NCBI RefSeq assembly: GCF_001677275.1
Contig: NZ_CP016178.1
Span: forward strand, 1-64,000
Length of the DNA stretch: 64,000 nucleotides
Direction: 5' to 3'
From: Vibrio breoganii
GTDB lineage: Bacteria; Pseudomonadota; Gammaproteobacteria; Enterobacterales; Vibrionaceae
How positions within the stretch are numbered: the first letter of the stretch is position 1; every line of letters starts with the position of its first letter. The position numbers and the translations under genes were made by a program. The notes below the pieces were generated by a model. That model was not told the origin of the DNA. It worked only from the letters and a program-made list of their open reading frames with translations, and searched no databases. Of the stretch, positions 63,273 to 64,000 are shown one piece after another.

Positions 63273-64000
63273 TTATCCTGCAGTGCCACCAGTACCACCT
63301 GTCGGTGGTGGGGTTTCCTCGCCCGGAGGAGGAATTACCGCTGGTGGTTCCTCTGGAAGCTCTTCACCATCTTGAAGAGTGTCATCCGGTAACGGCTCTT
63401 CTGGATCAGGGTCTCGAGCAACAACATCCTCAAATGCAGTGTCATCTTTCAAATCTTCAGACACGTCAATATAGGTTGGTGCACCAGTATCTTGATTTAC
63501 AGGGAAGTTAGGATCCTCAGCCAATGAAGTTGCAATAGTCTTGGTGACGTTTGTTAGTTCATCAGTTGACTTGTCTGGCTGAGCTACCAATGCGTCAGAC
63601 AAAACGATTGTTGATGCTTGAACTTTTGCGGCTACATCGTCGCTCATTGAAGCTAAAGCAGCATCAGGATCGCTTAGAAGTTGGCGTTTTTGAGCATCAG
63701 TAAGATCTGCGCCATCAGGCAAAGAGTCTTCAAAAACATCATCGATAATGTCATCGATGATGACATCTTCTCCTGCCGCTTCAAGCTCTTCTATACGCTT
63801 GTTAATCAGAGTCGTGTATGGCGTAGCAGCTATAACGGTGTTTGCTTCATACAGCTCAAGTGGAACAATGTACTGAACATCGCTCATATCTTTACTGTTA
63901 GTTTCATCAATAGCACCTTGAGTAGGTCCAAAGCTGACAACACACTGATCTGGGTTTTCAGTAAACTCAGGGAAGTTGCCTAGACCAATCTCTAGGAAGC
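63273..64000 (-). CDS. Partial acidic protein of unknown function (5' end outside window)
   Basis: The frame is open from its stop at 63273 to the window edge, so at least 241 residues are present and the N-terminus is missing. An internal ATG at 63887 is probably not the start, since the sequence before it (FLEIGLGNFPEFTENPDQCVVSFG) reads like protein. It is very acidic (IIDDIIDDVFEDSLPDGAD) and ends in a Pro/Gly/Glu-rich tail (PPPGEETPPPTGG). The composition suggests a secreted or surface-exposed protein. I do not recognise the family. It lies upstream of, and on the same strand as, the second YjbH-like gene, with a terminator between. Confidence 0.65.
   Translation of the reverse strand, partial: FLEIGLGNFPEFTENPDQCVVSFGPTQGAIDETNSKDMSDVQYIVPLELYEANTVIAATPYTTLINKRIEELEAAGEDVIIDDIIDDVFEDSLPDGADLTDAQKRQLLSDPDAALASMSDDVAAKVQASTIVLSDALVAQPDKSTDELTNVTKTIATSLAEDPNFPVNQDTGAPTYIDVSEDLKDDTAFEDVVARDPDPEEPLPDDTLQDGEELPEEPPAVIPPPGEETPPPTGGTGGTAG

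Overview
The window is the replication-origin region of a Vibrio (Vibrionaceae) secondary chromosome. The evidence is a 658-aa RctB initiator gene beside a GATC-rich iteron origin (oriCII), divergent from parA2-parB2, with six perfect copies of the chromosome II centromere motif TTTACA-N-TGTAAA. Gene order, codon use and gene content are otherwise those of an ordinary gammaproteobacterial chromosome. I saw no prophage, insertion sequence, CRISPR array, rRNA or tRNA. I do not assign a species.

Layout. 1-5.7 kb: rctB, oriCII (six 12-mers phased at 22-23 bp, a DnaA box, an AT-rich tract and 39-mer-like sites), parA2 and parB2. 5.7-9.6 kb: a YbdG-type mechanosensitive channel whose start appears frameshifted, tmcA, and a small membrane protein surrounded by three parS2 sites. 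9.6-15.7 kb: a four-gene lap operon (lapC-lapG-lapD-lapB) for c-di-GMP-controlled retention of a surface adhesin. 16-23.4 kb: pdxH, an ACT-domain gene, btuB under a cobalamin riboswitch, and putA with a small companion gene. 23.5-38.4 kb: a patatin lipase, an orphan FetB-like permease, an MscS channel, a ChrA transporter, several LysR/AraC/TetR regulators, a diguanylate cyclase, an MFS pump and a periplasmic metallo-hydrolase. 38.6-48.9 kb: aroG, astA-astB, an amidotransferase, an ABC exporter and a second diguanylate cyclase. 49.2-56.2 kb: an alpha-glucan block (glgX, lamB, malM, GH13 amylase). 56.4-64 kb: a Sel1-type protein, then yjbE-F-G-H (exopolysaccharide-linked secretion genes), a second YjbH-like gene facing it tail to tail, and a partial acidic protein running off the edge.

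Themes. Surface attachment and biofilm recur: the lap operon, two GGDEF enzymes and the yjb cluster could act together through c-di-GMP and surface polysaccharide (inference). The origin system reaches into ordinary genes: one parS2 lies inside the amylase gene, and a near-perfect copy of the RctB operator of the rctB promoter lies 17 kb away, upstream of putA.

The least-explained signal is non-coding. A family of 30-nt REP-like hairpins (GTCA head, TCT tail, stems that covary) occurs singly, in inverted pairs and as a six-unit 108-bp tandem array. Beside most of these hairpins are short arrays of 7-bp repeats built on AGC. Together they look like a mosaic interspersed element.
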